Shown here: piece after piece, positions 1-13,025 of the stretch
Position numbering within the stretch: the first letter of the stretch is position 1
How the letters are laid out: every line of letters begins with the position of its first letter
Assembly (NCBI GenBank): GCA_014904845.1
Contig: MU119328.1
Location: 62,001-126,000 of the forward strand
Reading direction: 5' to 3'
DNA: 64,000 bases
Origin: Acephala macrosclerotiorum
Taxonomy: Eukaryota; Ascomycota; Leotiomycetes; Helotiales; Mollisiaceae
Position numbers and translations under genes: made by a program
Notes under the pieces: generated by a model
Seen by the model: only the letters and a program-made list of their open reading frames with translations
Told to the model about the DNA's origin: nothing
The model's database searches: none

Positions 1-1360
1 CGAGTTAAATATAATAATATTAAATTAAAAATAATTAAACGTTTTATAAAATTTTATTTGAAATTATTAAAACGATTTAAATTTAATTTGAAAAATAAAT
101 TAATAAAAATAATTTAAAATAATTTTTATATATATTAAATTAATATATATTAGAATTTATTAAATTTTTTTATATATAATATCGAGAAAAATTTTATATT
201 AATCGAATTTTAAAAAGAAATTTATATAATAATAATTAATATTAAAAAAATATTTGTAAAAATTTATAATAATATTAATAAAATCGAAAAATATTATATG
301 TTTTTATAATATTTATATGAAATTTTTTAATAAAAATTAAAAAACGAATAATTAAATAAAAAATTAATTTTATAAATAATTATAAAAATTATAAACGATT
401 TTATTAAATTAAATAAATTAATTTTAATTTTTTTTATTTTTAAAATATATTTAAAAAATAATTAAAATAAATATTTTATTTTTATTTATAATAAAAAAAA
501 TAAAAATTATTTATTTATATAATAATAAATAAAATATAATAATTAAATATAAAATGTTTTTATTATAAAAAATAAATTTTATACGATTAATATTTTAATA
601 TTATTATTATTTATCAATAAAAAAATATATATAATTAATATATTATATAAATTAATTAATTTTCGTTTTATTATAATAAAAAATTTTTATATAAAAAATT
701 ATTAAAAAAATAAAATTAAAATAATTATTAATAAATAAAAATATTATAAATTAATTTCATATAATAAAATTAATAATAATTATTTTACGTTAAAATATAT
801 AATAGTATAAATTTTGTATTAATAATATTAAAAAAATTTATAATTAGTTTATAATTATTATATGAAAAAAATAATAAATTTTAATTTTAAAATAATTATT
901 TTAAAAATTATAAAAATAAAAAATTAAAAAAAGTTTAATTTATTATAAAATTAATTAAAACGCTTTTATATAATATTTTATTAATAAAAATAAAATTACT
1001 ATTTATAAATTTAAAATAATAATTAAATAATTTAAAAAAATAAATATAATAATAATAATCAATAATACGATTAAAATAATTATTATTTAATTAAATTAAA
1101 TATAATTAAAAAAAATATAATAATTAATATTATAATTTTTTACTAATTATATAAATATAAAAAATTTATAAAAATATATTAAATTAACGAATAAAATAAT
1201 TTAATAAATATAATAATTAAATTAATATTAAATAAAATATTAAATTTTTTTTTAAATATTAATAAAATTATTATACAAATTAAAAATTAAATTAAATAAA
1301 AAAAAAATTAAAATTAAATTTTTTTTTAAAAATTTAAAAATCAAATTTTTATTAAAAAAT

Positions 1361-1405
<45 letters not shown>

Positions 1406-1955
1406 TAAAAAAAAAAAATTTTATTATACGAATAATACGTTAATTTTTTATTATATAAAATTTAAAAAAAAAAATTAATTTTATATTATTATTATTATTA
1501 AAATTAAAAAAAAGAATTAAAAAATAAAAAATAAAAAACTTTTTTTATATTCGTTAATATTATACGACGTTAAATTGCGAAATTAAATTACGTATTATAT
1601 ATAATAATATTATAAATTTTTTTTTTTTAATTTATTTTTTAATTATATTTTTTTTGAATATTTAATACGTTGTATAATATTTTTTATTACAAAAAAAAAA
1701 TTATTAATATCGCGAAAAACGTAATTCAAAATATTAAATTACGTATTAAATACGTTAATACAATCAATAAAATTATTTACGTTTCGTACGATGTATTAAA
1801 TATTTTATATATTAAATATTTTTTTTTAAATAAAAAAATAAATATAATAAAATATAATATTATTAAATTAGTTTATACGAAACTAGTTTTGTAATTCGTA
1901 TTCGCCGTACTTTATTCACGTAAATCACATTCGAATTCTACTTGTTTTTCTAATA
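1..1955 (-). mobile_element. LTR retrotransposon, RIP-degraded, cut by window edge
   Basis: Almost pure A+T sequence with no usable reading frame. Its right end is the inverted copy of the LTR seen at 56465 and 62254: the terminal TATTAGAAAAAC (reverse strand, ending at 1955) matches TGTTGGAAAAAC after C-to-T type changes, and the inner sequence 1500-1700 matches the reverse complement of 56715-56900 block by block. So this is a second copy of the same element on the minus strand; its other end lies left of the window. Remaining C bases are almost all followed by G. Confidence 0.85.
1706..1955 (-). repeat. Long terminal repeat of the left-edge element
   Basis: About 250 bp homologous to the solo LTR at 30062-30311, mutated towards A+T. 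The end at 1955 is set by alignment to the TGTTGG terminus; the inner limit is estimated from the length of the other copies. The next five bases (GATAG) would be the target duplication, but the partner lies outside the window. Confidence 0.75.
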
Positions 1956-2820
1956 GATAGTACACTAAAAGCCTCTAGTGAAACTGTCGAACGATTTTGC
2001 CAAGTACAAGCTTTCGGTCACTCAGAACACTAAAAACAATCAAAAATAAAGCGTTGCGTAATCTCAACATCTTGAATACCCCAAGGAAATATGCAAATGA
2101 ATATAACGATATAGTCATAAGAACGTGGAACCAGAATTTGCTTGTTGTAGGCTTGAAAGGGGACGAACTTCCTCTATTTGCTCATTCAGCGGACTCTAAG
2201 GAATGAGAAAACTCAATGACCAGTACCAATTATATCTTAAGCGCGTCAGTGATTTGAGTAAGTTTAAGAACTTAAGGCAAAGCATACAACGGTAAAACGA
2301 CTGGTCTACGAAAGTACCTCCGTAGGGAGAAAGCTCCTCGCTAGGTTAGAGAAAAAGACTAAAACGCCAAGCACCACAGAATACTAGGAGATGAACTTTC
2401 TGGCCAATCCTTAAGTCATTGAACGGGATGGCAAATTCAACTCGCTTCTTGATCCAAATGCTTGAATTTCATTTGAATTTACATCAGGTTCTAGACGTAG
2501 CCTCGCTTTGCCTCAATATCATTGGGCTTTTTCCACAGTATCCCCGGATTTCCTGGAGATCTTCAATCAAACCATTGACCAAAAATGGGTTTCTGGAATG
2601 CTCAACTCAATGATAAACAGGGTAACTCGTGAAGGAAAGGCAAGAGCACAGGGGGAAATTGATAACAGTCGAAGCGCGGTAGAGCAAGATGCGAATGCTG
2701 GAATTGCGACACGCCTGATCGAAATTTGGATGCGTCAACCAAAAATCACTTCACAATCTCCTTCATCAGAACTTTACAATGTGTGCAGCATAGCTATAAG
2801 CGATTGTGCAGTTTTATAAT
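1956..2820 (+). pseudogene. Degraded coding remnant, family unknown
   Basis: Normal base composition resumes here. Two open stretches look protein-like, 1997-2206 (69 codons) and 2508-2819 (103 codons, rich in charged and polar residues), but they lie in different frames with stops between them and no convincing splice sites. I do not recognise the family. It sits between a retrotransposon end and the helicase promoter and is most simply a broken gene; it could also be chance open frames. Confidence 0.3.
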
Positions 2821-3018
2821 CTTGCCGATGGTGGCACAGAAGAGGATAGGGGACAGGGGCAACAAATGACGCAGCGCCCACTAAAAATTTAGCGGAATTT
2901 CAGCCTCGCAGACAGCTAAATCTTCTCCCATTTACAACGTCCTGACCTTGCTTGATACTTTGCTTTGTGTTCTATTTTTACATGGATGTCTCTCTGCAGA
3001 CCCAGTATCTGACCGAAA

Positions 3019-6000
3019 ATGGTCAAGAAGGGGCAAGCAAAGGGTGGGAAGCCAGGAGGTGGCGGCGGTGCCAAAAAACCTCCCCCCGCCACGACAGGAA
3101 GCGATGACAGCTTCATCGTCTTCTCGAACTCCGACAAAGATCCCAAACCAAAGCGACCGGCAGCAAACAGTGGAGGAACCTCTGCGGCAGGTTCTGCAGG
3201 GCAGGATGGACCTGCGCTGGCTGGAGAGGCGCCCAAGAGGCCGGATGTCAAGAAGATCATTGGCGGGGCATCATGGACTGGGAAGCTGCCGGTGAACATG
3301 TTGTCTGAGCATTGCCAGAAGCAGAGATGGGAGAAGCCTGAGTATACAATGGTATGTATCGTATGTGAATTACGCCACGTAGCTAAATTTTGGTTTGCAG
3401 TCGAAGACGCCCGAAGGATACATTTCTATGGTTATCCTCAAATCGAAGAATCCGAAGACGCAAGAGCTCGTCCAGCTACAGCCTTTTAAGCTCCCTCCTA
3501 CACATAAGCACCTTGCTGCGAAACCTACTACTCTCGAGGCGCGCCATTTCGCTGCAACCTATGCCCTCTTCCGAGTCTGCAGCATGCGGAATATTCATAT
3601 GATGCTTCCTCCTGACTATCGAGATCTATGGAAAGGCGAGTTCGAGTTGTTGAAGAAAGAAGATGTTAAGGATGGCAGATCATGGATGTACGAAGCGGAT
3701 CCGTTTGCAGCTCTTCGTGAAAGAGAGGAAGCGAAGGCCACCATGGAGAAGAAACGAGCGGAGCGCGAGAAGGCTAAAGAGAAGGCTTTGAATACACCTG
3801 GTGGGCCTGGTGGAGCGAATTTGGCTCTGCGTAATGGCGGCTCTAGTGGAACGAATGCTGGATCTCACAATTTAAATCGAGGATGGACACGAGTGCCGAA
3901 AATCGAGATGGGCAAGCGCACACGGACGACAGTCGAGAGTCTGATTCGAACGCATGCTATTTGGAATCCGCATGATGTCAAGATGTCAGAGTTTCAGAAG
4001 CATTCGATTGTCAACGAATTCAAGACACTTGAATTTCGACAAAGTCACGTCGAAGAAGCCGTTGAAGAATGCAAGGACAGAGAAGAGACTCTAGAATGGC
4101 TGCTCATTCACGTACCAGAGGATGATCTTCCAAGATGGGCTCTGCCAGAAGGCTATGTCGCTGGCATCAGTATGGCTAGCAGTGACTTGAAGAAAGAGGG
4201 TGCGATCAAGCGATTAGCTGAGGCGGGATACTCTCTTGATCTCTGCAAGCAGATGTACGAAGCGCATGGTGACGAAGGAAAGGCTGCAGAAGCGTTGCAA
4301 GAAATCCTTCTTTCAAGTGGCCAAGACCAAGACATGCCTCAAGCTGAGGAGTCGTGGGATACGGAAGACTCGAAAGAAATGTCAGAGGCCATATGGGAAG
4401 AAGAACTGACCAGTCTTCAGTCCGTTTTTGGCGAGAAATACTCGAGGCCTTCGAAGGATGTCTGTCGAATTGGTATCAAACCGTCCAACCGAGATCGGAA
4501 TCTTGAAGTTGACCCAGTCATTCAGATCAGGCGGACTCCTGAGTACCCTCAGAAACTTCCTGTTGTTTCCGTTCACGCAGCTTTACCTGCATATATACGA
4601 CTGAGCATGATGAAACAAGCCTTGAATCACGCTGTTGATAATCTGCTTGGCGAACAGATGGTCTTCTTTCTCATAGATTGGGTGGAGCAAAATTTCTACA
4701 GCATCGTCGAACGACCTGGTAAGCTTCGAGATGTCTCTGCTGCTGCATCTACCGTCAGCGAAGTGCGTCCAGCTCATCGGAAGAGACAGAAGATATCGAG
4801 ACATCCTCGGCCAATTGCCTGGACCGCCAATCAGAAGAGCAAAGAAGATTGGACCAGACGTCAAACAGATCCGAAGCTGCAAGCTAAAATACAGGATCGG
4901 AAGAGCTTGCCTGCCTGGGAGATGAGAGAAATCATCATCGATACTGTTGAGTCACATCAAGTCACTATCATTTCTGGAGAGACTGGATCTGGTAAGTCGA
5001 CGCAGTCGGCTCAATTCATCTTGGATGATCTTTATCGGAGAGCCCTGGGAGACTGCACAAAGATCATGTGAGCCGCCATCTCTTGGTGTTATTTCATTCT
5101 GTGCTAACAGCTTGTAGATGCACGCAACCACGAAGGATATCTGCTTTAGGTCTTGCCGACCGTGTGAGTGACGAGCGGTGCTCTGTTGTTGGCCAAGAAG
5201 TCGGCTACATCATCCGTGGCGAGTCAAAGGCAACACAGAACACCAAGATTACATTCGTCACCACTGGTGTCCTGCTACGAAGACTGCAAACATCAGGAGG
5301 CAGCAGCGACGATGTTGTTGCGAGTTTGGCAGATGTCAGTCATGTGATCATTGACGAAGTTCACGAACGAAGTCTCGACACCGATTTCTTGCTTGTGCTT
5401 CTTAGAGATGTGCTCAAGAAGCGGAAAGACCTAAAATTGATTCTCATGAGTGCTACTCTTGATGCTGGTGTCTTCGAAGATTACTTCAAGAGCATGGGCA
5501 AAGTCGGCAGAGTTGAAATCAGTGGCCGAACATACCCGGTCGAGGATTATTACCTGGACGATGTGATCCAGATGACTGGCTTCAATTCCGGTCGCGCAGG
5601 TAGACCCGATGAGAATGATGCTGATACTGCTGGTATGGATTCGGATATCGCGGCTGCCATTCAGAGCATCGGTATGCGGATCAACTACGATCTCATCACT
5701 CAAACAGTGAAGGAGATCGATGCTGACCTTTCTCATTTAAAGCAAGATGGTGGTATCCTGATCTTCATGCCCGGTGTGGTTGAGATCAATCGAACGTTGG
5801 ATTATCTACGATCAATACCTAATCTTCACGTCCTTCCACTTCACGCATCTCTCCAATCTGTCGAGCAGCGTCGGGTGTTTCCTCATGCTCCAGCTGGAAA
5901 GCGAAAAGTTGTCGTTGCCACCAATGTCGCCGAGACATCCATCACGATTGATGATATTGTAGCTGTTATCGATACAGGACGTGTCAAGGAGACAAGCTAC

Positions 6001-7347
6001 GATCCACAGAACAATATGAGAAAGCTCGAAGAGGTCTGGGCATCGCGTGCAGCATGCAAGCAGAGACGTGGTCGTGCTGGTCGTGTTCAGGCCGGTAAAT
6101 GCTACAAGTTGTACACTCGCAATGCCGAAATAAGCAAGATGGCGGAGAGACCAGAACCTGAAATCAGGAGAGTGCCACTTGAACAACTGTGTCTCTCCGT
6201 TCGAGCAATGGGAATCAAGACAGTTGGAGCATTTCTGGCAAGCGCACTGACGCCGCCTGAAAGTACGGCCGTTGATGGTGCGATGGAATTGCTAGGGAGA
6301 ATGGGTGCTCTGGATGGTGATGATCTCACTGCTCTAGGTCGTCACCTCTCCATGATTCCAGCAGATCTTCGCTGCGGCAAGCTAATGGTCTACGGGGCCA
6401 TGTTCGGATGCCTCGATGCATGCGTCACAATCGCGGCGATTCTCACGGTCAAGTCTCCTTTTGTTTCTCCTCAAGATAAGAGAGAGGAAGCGAAAATTGC
6501 AAGAGCTAGATTTGCCAAGAACCAAGGAGACTTGATCGGAGATTTAAAAGCATACGAACAATGGGACGAAATGGTCGGCAACCGCAGCATCCGACAAGGA
6601 GAAATTCGCAATTGGTGCTCTGAGAACTTCCTCTCATACCAGACTCTCAACGACATTTCCTCCAACCGCACGCAATATCTTGCCTCCCTCCGCGAATTAT
6701 CCTTTATCCCCTCTTCCGCCGCTGCTCTTACCTCTCTCAACAAAAACAACTCCAATACTTCTCTCCTCCGCTCCGTGATTGCAGGCGCCTTCAATCCTCA
6801 ACTAGCACGCATCGATTTCCCTGATAAGAAATTCGCACCTTCAATTTCTGGAGCAGTAGAGTTAGATCCAGAGGCGAAAACAATCAAGTATTTCAATCAA
6901 GAAAATGGACGTGTCTTCGTTCACCCTTCTTCCACGGTATTTGATGCACAAGGTTTCCCCGGAAATGCAGTTTTTATGAGTTACTTCAACAAGATGGCTA
7001 CGAGCAAAGTTTTCATTCGAGATTTGACACGTATGTAAACCCCTTCCACTTTTCCTTTCCCCTTCGCCTTTCTGTGGAATCGCTAACAAAACCCAGCATT
7101 CAACGCCTACACAGCCCTCCTCCTCTCCGGCCCTATCACCCTCGACACCCTAGGTCGTGGCCTCGTCGTCGATGGCTGGCTACGACTCCGTGGCTGGGCG
7201 AGAATCGGTGTTTTGGTTAGTAGGTTGAGGGGAATGCTTGATGATGTGTTGGCGAGAAAGATTGATGAGCCGGAGTTAGATTTGGGTGGGAATGAGGTCG
7301 TGGAGTGTGTGTTGCATTTAGTGGAGTTGGATGGTTTGGATCAATAG
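3019..7347 (+). CDS. DEAH-box ATP-dependent RNA helicase, DHX57/YLR419W type
   Basis: Four exons (3019-3351, 3401-5067, 5118-7030, 7097-7347) give 1387 residues; introns of 49, 50 and 66 bp have GT...AG ends and the last has a GCTAAC branch site. A basic, Gly/Pro-rich N-terminus is followed by a UBA-like helical segment near residues 374-415, an RWD domain starting near 440, Walker A GETGSGKST near 636, the DEVH box near 745, SAT near 775 and the motif VI sequence QRRGRAGR near 981, then the helicase-associated and OB-fold regions. This order is that of DHX57/DHX29-like helicases, which unwind RNA in translation or ribosome-linked processes. All catalytic motifs are intact. The start is the first ATG in frame and precedes a typical lysine-rich tail. 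Housekeeping gene, no signs of transfer. Confidence 0.95.
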
Positions 7348-7606
7348 TGGGTCACGTGTGGTGTGAAAGTGGAAAGGGAGATTGATGGACACAAAATGGG
7401 GGCGTGGACACTGCATGGAGCCTGGATATTGATGGTGCATGGGTTGATGAGCATATAGATGGCGTTGCATCCCCTAGTTGAATTTGAGAGGTTCTTCGCA
7501 TCTTTTTCGATACTTGTTGCACAAACTTCTGGACTCATTGGCCTTCGCTAGACCGCCTCATTCGAACTTCACGCTACGCCCTCGACTTCGCCCTCTCGCC
7601 CTCATC
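7348..7606. other. Intergenic region between helicase and zinc-finger gene
   Basis: 259 bp between two genes on the same strand. It should hold the helicase 3' end and the zinc-finger promoter. I see no clear TATA box or polyadenylation signal. Confidence 0.4.
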
Positions 7607-8437
7607 ATGCAGGACGAACGCCAGCAACCTGAACTCAGCCAGTCATCTTTCCCCGATATGGGATTTGAGGGCGTCAGGTGAGTTTTAATTTTTTTTTTTC
7701 TAACCAGATGCAGCGACCGGGTAGCTCATCGGAGTTCCTATGTCTCCAATGACATAGGCGGACTCTCCGACAACCACGCCTTCGTATCAATCAATAGATC
7801 GGTTACCAACGCAGGTTTCGACTCTTTTGAATCGGTAGTCGTTGGCAATGTTGGTCCTTCTGGGCGTGAGTACACGGCCGACAATATCTTCAACAATGCG
7901 AATACCTGGATCCACCCACTGGGAGCTGGCCGCTTTGACCTCTCCGATGGGTCAATCTTTGAGAATGGCCACAGTAGCTTCGATTCCATGGGTTTTGCCC
8001 GCGCCATGAATTATCCTGACATGAACGTCGGCCTCGATCAATCCTTTCAATCATTGGCCAATCCAGTTCCCATTTTCGCACAAGAAAACGATGCGTCTAC
8101 TCTAAACTTAGCATTGTATCAAGCATTGAGCAGCGATGGTCAGGTTGTCCAGGCCGGTATTCCTGCCATACGCGTGATACCTCCAACCCATCGACAGGCT
8201 CCAGCTCAAGTACATTCTCCCGCTCTGCACCGTTGCAATTGGCCAGGCTGCAACAAGCGCTTCAAGCGTCCTTCTGACCTCCTCCGTCACAGAAACGCAG
8301 TTCATTTCAACATCCAAGGCCATCTTTGCCCAATAGCCGGCTGTCCCAAGGCGAGAGGCAATGGATACAGTCGTGCTGACAAGGTCACTGAGCATTTGTG
8401 GAAGAAGCATGCGGATTTAGGGTATACCAAGGCTTGA
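7607..8437 (+). CDS. C2H2 zinc-finger protein, probable transcription factor
   Basis: Two exons, 7607-7677 and 7714-8437, giving 264 residues. The intron starts GTGAGT; two acceptors, 7707 and 7713, both keep the frame, and 7713 is preferred because the CTAAC branch site at 7700-7704 is too close to the first. The N-terminal two thirds are acidic and low-complexity. Near the C-terminus lies a standard C2H2 finger (C-x4-C-x12-H-x4-H, from CNWPGC to HRNAVH), followed by a second cysteine/histidine set with a long 16-residue loop (CPIAGC to HLWKKH). This pairing occurs in small ascomycete nuclear factors. Likely DNA binding; target unknown. Confidence 0.75.
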
Positions 8438-8695
8438 GATTTTAAGGTCTCGAGAATCAGGAGTAAGGTGGGGTGAGCTACGGGTACTTCCATGGGAGAT
8501 GGGGGGATTGAGTGGAGTGGAAGAATGAGAAGGGAGGGTAACGGCCGAGTTTCTTTGCGGGTTCTTACATGCGGGTTTTAGTTCGTTTGCTTCTTTGGTT
8601 CCTTGAAATTGATTTTAGAATACTTGCTGTCTCTTTGAAACTGAAATGAATTTTACGCGACAAAGCTTCTATTCTTCTTCCGCGTTCGCTTTGAC
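8438..8695. other. Intergenic region, nothing recognised
   Basis: 258 bp between the zinc-finger gene and a decayed minus-strand gene. No feature seen. Confidence 0.4.
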
Positions 8696-9400
8696 TTAAG
8701 CCGACATGTCTCTGTTCGCTCCCTTTCCATTTCCAACGCCCCTCTCCCTTTTGGCCTCCTGGATAAGTTTATCTAGTACCTCAATGCATCTCTCCAACGT
8801 CATCTTCCCCTCCTTGATAGAGCAATTGATCGCAGTAATCACATATTCTTCACCTTTACCGAAATAGTGACCCTGCCCCCCGTTTTAGCTTTCGGAACAA
8901 CTTCCAAGCATACTCTTTCCATAATAATTTCTTGATTGTAAACCACTGAGTTTCATCTCCATATGTGCAGACGTATTCTTCGGCGTTAAATCAAGTGCAC
9001 AAATGATCCAAGGGTTTGATTAACCCCATCTGCTCCACGTATTTATCTGCTTTTTCCATACATGATAAACGATAGTCCAGTTTAGCGTTGGCTGGTCTAG
9101 CATTTCTTTAGTGTTGGGTATTCAGGGAGCGGGCTCGATGATGTTGTCTATGAGCATGTGTAAGGAGACGTTATTGCCGCCGTCCGATGGTCCCGGATTG
9201 CTGCGGAGGTATTGGCGAGCTTTTGCTACTATATCCTCATCATAGCTTTCGTTGGATGTTGGATGTGGAATTTGTGAGGCCATATTAGTTGATGGTTGAG
9301 CGATTTGAGAGCTCAATCCATTGTCTGGTCTTGGCTTCTTCAACTCGGGATTGGAGGAGCTTGAGCTAAGATCGATTCCGGGTCGGACATCCACGTGCAC
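8696..9400 (-). pseudogene. Decayed minus-strand gene, family unknown
   Basis: Read on the minus strand, good protein-like sequence runs through 9400-9122, 9098-9000, 8985-8890 and 8880-8696, but in changing frames. The last piece ends at a TAA at 8696-8698 and contains the readable stretch GHYFGKGEEYVITAINCSIK. The switch near 8875-8882 falls in a run of six C, so a one-base indel would restore the frame there; another break lies near 8990. I do not recognise the family. It could instead be a multi-intron gene, but I could not find splice sites that join the pieces. Confidence 0.4.
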
Positions 9401-9479
9401 AATGCACGAGTACAGTTGAGCGCGAACAAAGAATTTGAAGAGGGTAGTGAAACCAAGATCTCTATATGAAATTGGTTTT

Positions 9480-9720
9480 CAAAGTAACTTACTGGGTTAT
9501 ATTATGATCAAAATTAGCTTTGATAATAAAATAATTTAAACGATTTTATTCGATATTATTTTTATTTTTATTTTTATTTTTATATATTTTTTATTTATAT
9601 ATTATATAATATTCGTAGTCTAAAGTTTATTATATAAAAAAAAAAACTTATAAAGCTTATAAATTATATAAGTATTATTTAAAATCAAACGTTAAAATAA
9701 TTAAAAAAAGAATTTTACCT
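9480..9720. repeat. Short A+T-rich RIP-like island
   Basis: About 240 bp of nearly pure A+T with (TTTTTA)n-like tracts; the few C bases are mostly in CG. It resembles the large degraded transposon blocks and is probably a small RIP-affected repeat relic. No terminal repeats could be defined. Confidence 0.5.
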
Positions 9721-10031
9721 TGAATCGATAACATTTGGTTAATCAACAAACAAGCACGCTTTTCTTCCTATGGAACCATTTGCAACGTATTTCAAAGCTC
9801 ACATTTTCCATTCTTTAATTGAAGCAGGGACCCACTAGGGCATTATATCTCTTCCATAAAGATCAAATTCTCCTTAATCTTGGCATCGCAAAACCGCAGT
9901 CGAAAAGATCACTACAATCGAGCTAGGGTTCACCAGGGAATCTTAAACCTAATATATACGAGCATATCTGATTGCTTGCTAGGCTGAGTTCAGTGTCCGT
10001 CCCTGACGACCATTTCCGTCCCTCGGTTTCT

Positions 10032-11028
10032 TCATTCATGCTGAAATCTGCAAGGCGTTACGGCGTCACTACTTCGTACGCAGTCGAGACAAATGCTAGC
10101 TTTCTTTTCCATAGTTTCCAGCTTTCCAGGAAGCGTTTCGCTGTGGATTTGAGCTTTATGCAAGTAGTCTCCATAACCTCCAGAATGGCATGCGCTTTCC
10201 CTGTCCTCGCATGAAACGCTTTCCATCTTTTTAATAACGTCCGATACAGGGACTTCGAGCATCTTCATTGGCCCATACTTGGATAGAAGTAGTTTATATT
10301 TATCACTGCGGCCTTTGCCCCAGCCACACGAACAGGTATCATTCTGTCCGCTGACGAGCAATTGGCTCAGTTCAGCTCGTATTCCCGTCCTTCGCTCTTC
10401 CAATAAGTCTAGGAAAATTAGTTTTTTGATCCAATATACGTATCTAAATCATCGGGGGCTGCTGCATACAGAATGTTTTCAAAGGTACAACTTGACTGGT
10501 GATCTCATCATCCAAGAACTCCAAGTAAGAACCTTTGTAATGAAGGATAAGCGCCAGGGTATGCGCCACAAACGTGTCTATGTCGCCGAATATGAAAGCT
10601 GCGGCCAGAAGATATCCTTTGTCCACTCTATCTGCATTATCTCGAGGCTTTAACCATTGTACACTGGCGTATTTAAGGGCGATCTTAAGGTCGTATTTAT
10701 CGACCTCGATGGCAATTTGAAGAATTTCTTTTGGTGTTAGGAATTGTGACATATCATCATTGCGATGGTGGATGACGCAACAGATTGTCCGCAACGCATC
10801 GGCATCGTCCTCCACTAGTGGAACTTCCTGTGGGTATTCTTTAGATAACCCTTGATCTTCACTCCAGTTGGGGCTAAACATGGCGCCGAAGACTTCTGAG
10901 GCACACCGGAGGCATTGAGATTGAATTCTCAATCGTACGTTCCAAGGTCCGACTACCAAGACAAGATCGCCATCCGGAGAAATGTCTTGTACTGGATTTA
11001 GCTTGCGGTTACACTCTGCTGTATTCAT
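10032..11028 (-). CDS. BTB/POZ domain protein
   Basis: Two exons on the minus strand, 11028-10470 and 10408-10032, joined by a 61 bp intron (GTATGC donor, CTAAT branch, CTAG acceptor), giving 311 residues. Residues about 15-120 form a fungal-type BTB fold: GDLVLVVG, then a first-helix LRCASEVFGAMF and the P-[LV]-x-[ED]-DD-x-[DE]-AL motif. The C-terminal part has the conserved RRTGIRAEL helix and a C-x-CGWGKGRSDKY motif, which might bind metal. Such proteins form a very large ascomycete family, usually of unknown role, presumed protein-protein adaptors (some for cullin-3). The splice was chosen because it joins LKTFY to LLEERR in frame, as in relatives. Confidence 0.8.
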
Positions 11029-11164
11029 ATTTCGATTGGCATGGCCGAACTGTTAAGCTAGCTCGGAAGCAACGTTAAGGTGATGATTGTCGGAGATCGA
11101 AAGTCGAAGGTCGAAGGCGTATACGAAGGATGGTAGAACGTCGTGCAATAGTACATTTTACTAC

Positions 11165-11425
11165 ACCAAGCAGATATTACGATTTCTTTGTTAGTTTAAT
11201 TTAAAATTCTTTTATAAAAAAAACTTTTTACGTAAAATAAGTTTTTTTTAAAAAATAAAAATAAAAATAAAAAATAATTTTTATTAATATTTCTATATAA
11301 TACTAAATATTTTTAATAAAAAATTTTAATATTTAATTTTGCGTTACAAATAAAATTGAATTTATTTTTTTAAATTAATTAAAAAACGAAATATTAAACT
11401 TTTTAAACAATTACAATTTAGTCAT
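11165..11425. repeat. Short A+T-rich RIP-like island
   Basis: About 260 bp of A+T-rich sequence immediately upstream of the BTB gene, with C mostly in CG. Probably a small RIP-affected relic; ends not defined. Confidence 0.45.
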
Positions 11426-11512
11426 TTGTGCTTATTTTGAGAGAACTTAAATATTCTAAAAAAGACTAACCGAAGAAAAAGCTGTCGATTTGTTATATTG
11501 CTTGCTTTTGAG

Positions 11513-11550
11513 GCTATTACGATATGCATTGATAGCCATATCGTAATAGC
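11513..11550. repeat. Perfect 14-bp inverted repeat
   Basis: GCTATTACGATATG (11513-11526) and its exact reverse complement CATATCGTAATAGC (11537-11550) flank a 10-base loop. It lies outside any gene. It could be a protein-binding palindrome, a hairpin or the footprint of a transposon excision. Confidence 0.7.
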
Positions 11551-12870
11551 GGTCAGGCATCCACCCATGTCTTGGCGTCACTACGATAGTCGAGAATGAA
11601 ATAGGAAAATATATTTGATAATGATTTTGTGTTTACCAAGCATTGCAAAGTTATATACCGAACTTGACCTCAAGCTTCCGGCCACAGTCTTTCAACGGAC
11701 ACCAACCCCGGAGGAAAAGGGTGACCACATCAATTGTAGAGGGAAGTACGAAGTTACGATGTTGTGGAGGACGTGGGGTGCAGAAACGCGGAGGCGCTGG
11801 GGGAGGATGCACGCGAGAGGATCTGGTATCCCCTACGAAAGCAGTGCTCCAGACTTTCACTTTAGACTTTTTAAAGAACTAACTATAGAGCTTGAAACAT
11901 CCACTTTAAGCCATTACAAGATTCTGAGATTGCGTGAAAAGGGTGAATAAGTCTCCGTATGCTTTTATGCAAAGTTGAAGCTACCTGAAAAGATTCTAAA
12001 TACTTGTAAAAGTTGAAATTAAGGGTTAAAACTACTCGAAGTGATTCCGAAGGCCCTTGTTTTTCGGAATACTTCAGGCTAGTTAAAAAAAAGTTGCTAA
12101 ACGTGTTTTAAACGTGCTTTCAAGTCTATTTTCTTAAGTATTAACGTTAAAAAAACGAGAATAAAAATAATTATTCTAAAATTAAAAGTTTGGTTTGAGC
12201 AAGGCCTTATGCGCAGGCATAATAGGTGTAGGCAGGCAGGCGCACAAGCATGAAGGGAAGAAGGGCCTTTGCAGAAATGAAAGTGGGCTTACTGCGGCTC
12301 AGCCGAGCTTCAGCCCCCTAGCGCCCATTCCTTGGCAGACCCAGTCGCAAATAGGACTGCCCAATCGGAAGGCTTCTTTAGTTGTCTGTGCTCTCACCTG
12401 TATTTTTGCATAAAGTCTGGAGCATGCTTTTGTGGGGGTCCCTGGCTAGCTGCGCCGTTACTCTGCCTATGGCAACTCTCTCGGTTTGATATCGCTTTCG
12501 TCTTTAGGTTCGTTCTTCATACCAGTTCCAGGTACTTGAGCTACTAGCAATTCAAGTATACTTTTCTAATCATTCAATCGACATTGGGGTTGGTGTTGGA
12601 GGTTAGTGTTAAAGTCCCGTGACCATGGGTCTCATCCTCGCGCCCCCTTTTGCCGGTTAGCGCTTCGGCTCTTTTGCCGCCCGGGTCGAGCTGAGAGGGA
12701 CGGGGGGTGCACATCCAACATTGTACCAACAGTTGGTGTTTCGAAAATTATCCAATCATTTTTGGTGCTGGAATTGAGTAACAGTGTTGGAGGCCGTGCG
12801 GTACGATGCAGGAACGCAAATATTTCTCGTTTCAAACAGACGAGATGTTCCTCTCCGGAAGTATAACCGC
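11551..12870. other. No gene recognised
   Basis: Composition is normal, with a few open frames below 115 codons that show no domain and overlap each other in opposite strands. The stretch 12180-12480 is rich in short GCAGGCA-like motifs. It lies between the BTB gene and the secreted-protein gene and may hold the latter's upstream control region. Confidence 0.4.
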
Positions 12871-12879
12871 AATTCGGGG

Positions 12880-12885
12880 TATAAA
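12880..12885 (+). promoter_or_regulatory. Possible TATA box
   Basis: TATAAA at 12880-12885, about 140 bp before the ATG of the secreted protein at 13026. Position fits a fungal core promoter, but the motif is short. Confidence 0.35.
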
Positions 12886-13025
12886 GTGTTCATCTGATCC
12901 ATCATGCTTTGTGAAAATAGCCCAGATTTGGGACCTTATATCTCTGCCCTTCCGTCGACAATTGCGCAGCGGGCCTCCTCCGCTTAGTTTCTAGCATCTC
13001 GAAAGTATACTTCGCAGGATTCAAC

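Noticed and set aside
1670..1894. Open frames inside the A+T blocks (for example 74 codons here, others near 21267, 23990 and 25822)
   Set aside because: They consist almost only of I, N, K, Y, L and F and result from base composition.
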